From Torymus aiolomorphi (taxonomy: Eukaryota > Arthropoda > Insecta > Hymenoptera > Torymidae), in contig CM070875.1 in NCBI GenBank assembly GCA_036365515.1, positions 3,445,001-3,509,000 on the forward strand: a stretch of DNA of 64,000 nt, given 5' to 3'. A program made the position numbers and the translations under genes. Each line of letters opens with the position of its first letter. Positions within the stretch are counted from its first letter, which is position 1. Shown in pieces: positions 62,768 through 64,000 of the stretch. A model generated the notes under the pieces. The model was not told the DNA's origin and did no database searches. It saw only the letters and a list, made by a program, of their open reading frames with translations.

Positions 62768-63202
62768 TTAAGCGTACCATATGGGACAAAGCAAATTATC
62801 ATCATTTATACCATCAAAGGCTTCAAAATTGTAAGAGGACAACATAGCATCAATTGTATTAAACTTCTCTTCTTTTAAAGCTATATTAAACGGAGTTTCC
62901 TTATCAGAATTGTTATCAAAAATAGAAGCACCTTTCTTTAATACTTTTCTGAAAATAGTATTATCTCCAATACGAATAGCATAGTGAAGTGGTGTTGAAT
63001 CATCATTTGTTTTATTATCTTGTCTCACTCTGCACTCCTTTTTAAGAAGAAAATTGATAATGCCTTCGTGTTGCCTTTCAAAGGCTGCTACCAACAGCTT
63101 ATAATCAAACCATGTTTCATCCCTGTTAATGTGCACTCGTTCAAAACATCGTTGCACAGTAGTCAATGCTTCATGATGTACTGCATTCATTAAACTGTCC
63201 AT
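62768..63202 (-). CDS. Ankyrin-repeat protein, N-terminal frame
   Basis: It starts at the Met of MDSLMNAVHHEALTTVQRCF (A at -3). This fits a short N-terminal helix of an ankyrin protein better than the upstream hydrophobic residues of the longer frame, which lie in a likely intron. It encodes 144 residues with KLLVAAFERQHEGIINFLL, DDSTPLHYAIRIGDN and KETPFNIALKEEKFN repeat cores. It ends in DDNLLCPIWYA and a TAA, while ankyrin coding resumes in another frame from 62760. There is no room for a normal intron between them unless exon ends are trimmed: one 69-base candidate with GTATAA and TACAG borders joins in the wrong phase. The simplest reading is a frame-disrupted, decaying gene; a sequencing indel is possible. 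Confidence 0.7.
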   Translation of the reverse strand: MDSLMNAVHHEALTTVQRCFERVHINRDETWFDYKLLVAAFERQHEGIINFLLKKECRVRQDNKTNDDSTPLHYAIRIGDNTIFRKVLKKGASIFDNNSDKETPFNIALKEEKFNTIDAMLSSYNFEAFDGINDDNLLCPIWYA

Positions 63203-63417
63203 ATTGAATACTTTATCAGTTATGTTGTCAAAACAGATTTCTGTTTTCCTATTCAAAAAGCAAAGAAAAAATATTAATTTAAAATGCTTTTGCAGATGAT
63301 GGCAAAAAAAAAATATTAAAATTAGAAAATTTTTAATAATTAACGTCAATTTCAAATATTAAAAAAACTCTATTATCTATTTTATTAAAAGAACCTTGCT
63401 CAAACAAAGAAACTCAC

Positions 63418-63613
63418 AGCTATTTTCTTCACATGACACATGGCACTAGAAGCCATTCTTCGAGGAATGTCATCAAGAAGTTCTGAAAACAACAATATTT
63501 TTCCTATTTGTCTTATTTAACTCCCGTTACACAAACATTGAGTTCTCTACTTACGATCAACATAAACACAGACCACAACGCCAATAGCCTTCTGTTTTCG
63601 GAAATTCACATTG
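63418..63613 (-). other. Candidate 5' exons of the ankyrin gene
   Basis: Two short exons are suggested on the minus strand: 63613-63555, with a TTTCCAG acceptor and GTAAGT donor, and 63482-63418, with a TTTTCAG acceptor and GTGAGT donor. A further acceptor (TGAATAG) opens the ankyrin exon at 63248. Joined, the first two read through as KAIGVVVCVYVDQLLDDIPR and onward. They do not join in frame to the ankyrin frame, so they are more likely 5' UTR exons, or belong to another transcript. A first exon or promoter would lie above 63613. Confidence 0.4.
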
Positions 63614-64000
63614 CTGGAAAGAAGAAAAAGTATGTTGAAAAATTTCCTTTGTGTACTGTTTTCTTCTCTTATTCCATTCTATCATAATTAAACATAATAC
63701 ATTTGTCTTTAAAGTTTACGCCTTTATCTGTCGTTGTTGAAAAATAAAGTAAACTCGTGCCGGCGAAATTTCAAAATTGAGATGCGACCATGTGACGTGC
63801 GAGTTGATTCGATTGCGCATGCGCGTCTTTCCTACTTTCATGTTCGTTCTGCGACTCCAACATTAGGGAGAGTGTACATAAGCGCTGTGCTGTGCTGCGT
63901 TGTGCGACACCCGTGCATGCTGTTGGTGCATTGGTTACTTGTAGAACTACGCCGCTGATTGGTTAATATTTAAATACCGACCAATCAGAAAAGTAGTTCC
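63614..64000. other. Upstream region of the ankyrin gene
   Basis: No coding sequence is supported. The last 250 bases become GC-richer, with CpG and a GCATGCGCG motif. They could hold the promoter on the minus strand, but no core promoter element is clear. Confidence 0.3.

Noticed and set aside
62755..62770. A AAA AAC heptamer as a programmed -1 frameshift site in the ankyrin gene
   Set aside because: The stop codon of the upstream frame lies before the heptamer, so a ribosome would not reach it in that frame.

Overview
The window reads as nuclear DNA of an arthropod, most likely a hymenopteran insect and possibly a chalcid-type parasitoid wasp. Three spliced exons encode a Beaten-path (Beat) family immunoglobulin protein. 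There are also fragments of a DNA/RNA non-specific endonuclease and an ankyrin-repeat gene of kinds common in wasps. The rest is CpG-rich, microsatellite-rich intergenic DNA alternating with very AT-rich transposon graveyards. The hymenopteran assignment is inference; the arthropod assignment rests on the Beat exons. Nothing bacterial or viral in organisation was seen.

Layout. 1-8115 is non-coding: a large foldback (98-782), a TIR element (1075-1617), microsatellites, and a second TIR element (6983-7909) that landed in a GT repeat. 8116-14036 holds the last three coding exons of the beat-like gene on the + strand. Its signal-peptide exon(s) are not recognisable here. 14037-24190 is intergenic, with several foldbacks and microsatellites. 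24191-24748 (- strand) is an orphan C-terminal piece of a non-specific endonuclease.

25195-32545 is a transposon nest. A dispersed hairpin-ended repeat (from 25631) is split by a CCCTGGTAG-ended element (27091-30967). That element is split by a 2.86-kb element with about 135-bp inverted repeats and 9-bp flanking repeats (27593-30452). The inner element carries an unrecognised multi-exon gene and a further hAT-like MITE. This is the most interesting part of the window.

32546-48600 is mostly GC-rich, microsatellite-rich, gene-free DNA with two more MITEs. One of them (34762-35479) contains a tRNA-like stretch. 48600-50007 is a large palindrome centred on a long AT repeat. Its left arm carries a Harbinger-type MITE and its right arm keeps the matching empty site. 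50382-51700 is a complete copy of the hairpin-ended repeat, bounded by a 9-bp direct repeat. 52500-62060 is gene-poor: a decayed transposon-like coding fragment between inverted arms (55887-56517), a roughly 160-bp degenerate tandem repeat, and more AT-rich repeats. 62077-63202 (- strand) encodes an ankyrin-repeat protein broken into two frames, with candidate spliced 5' exons up to 63613.

The genes do not form a pathway. The beat-like gene is a neuronal cell-surface gene; the other coding pieces look like accessory, decaying or mobile-element-borne sequence.
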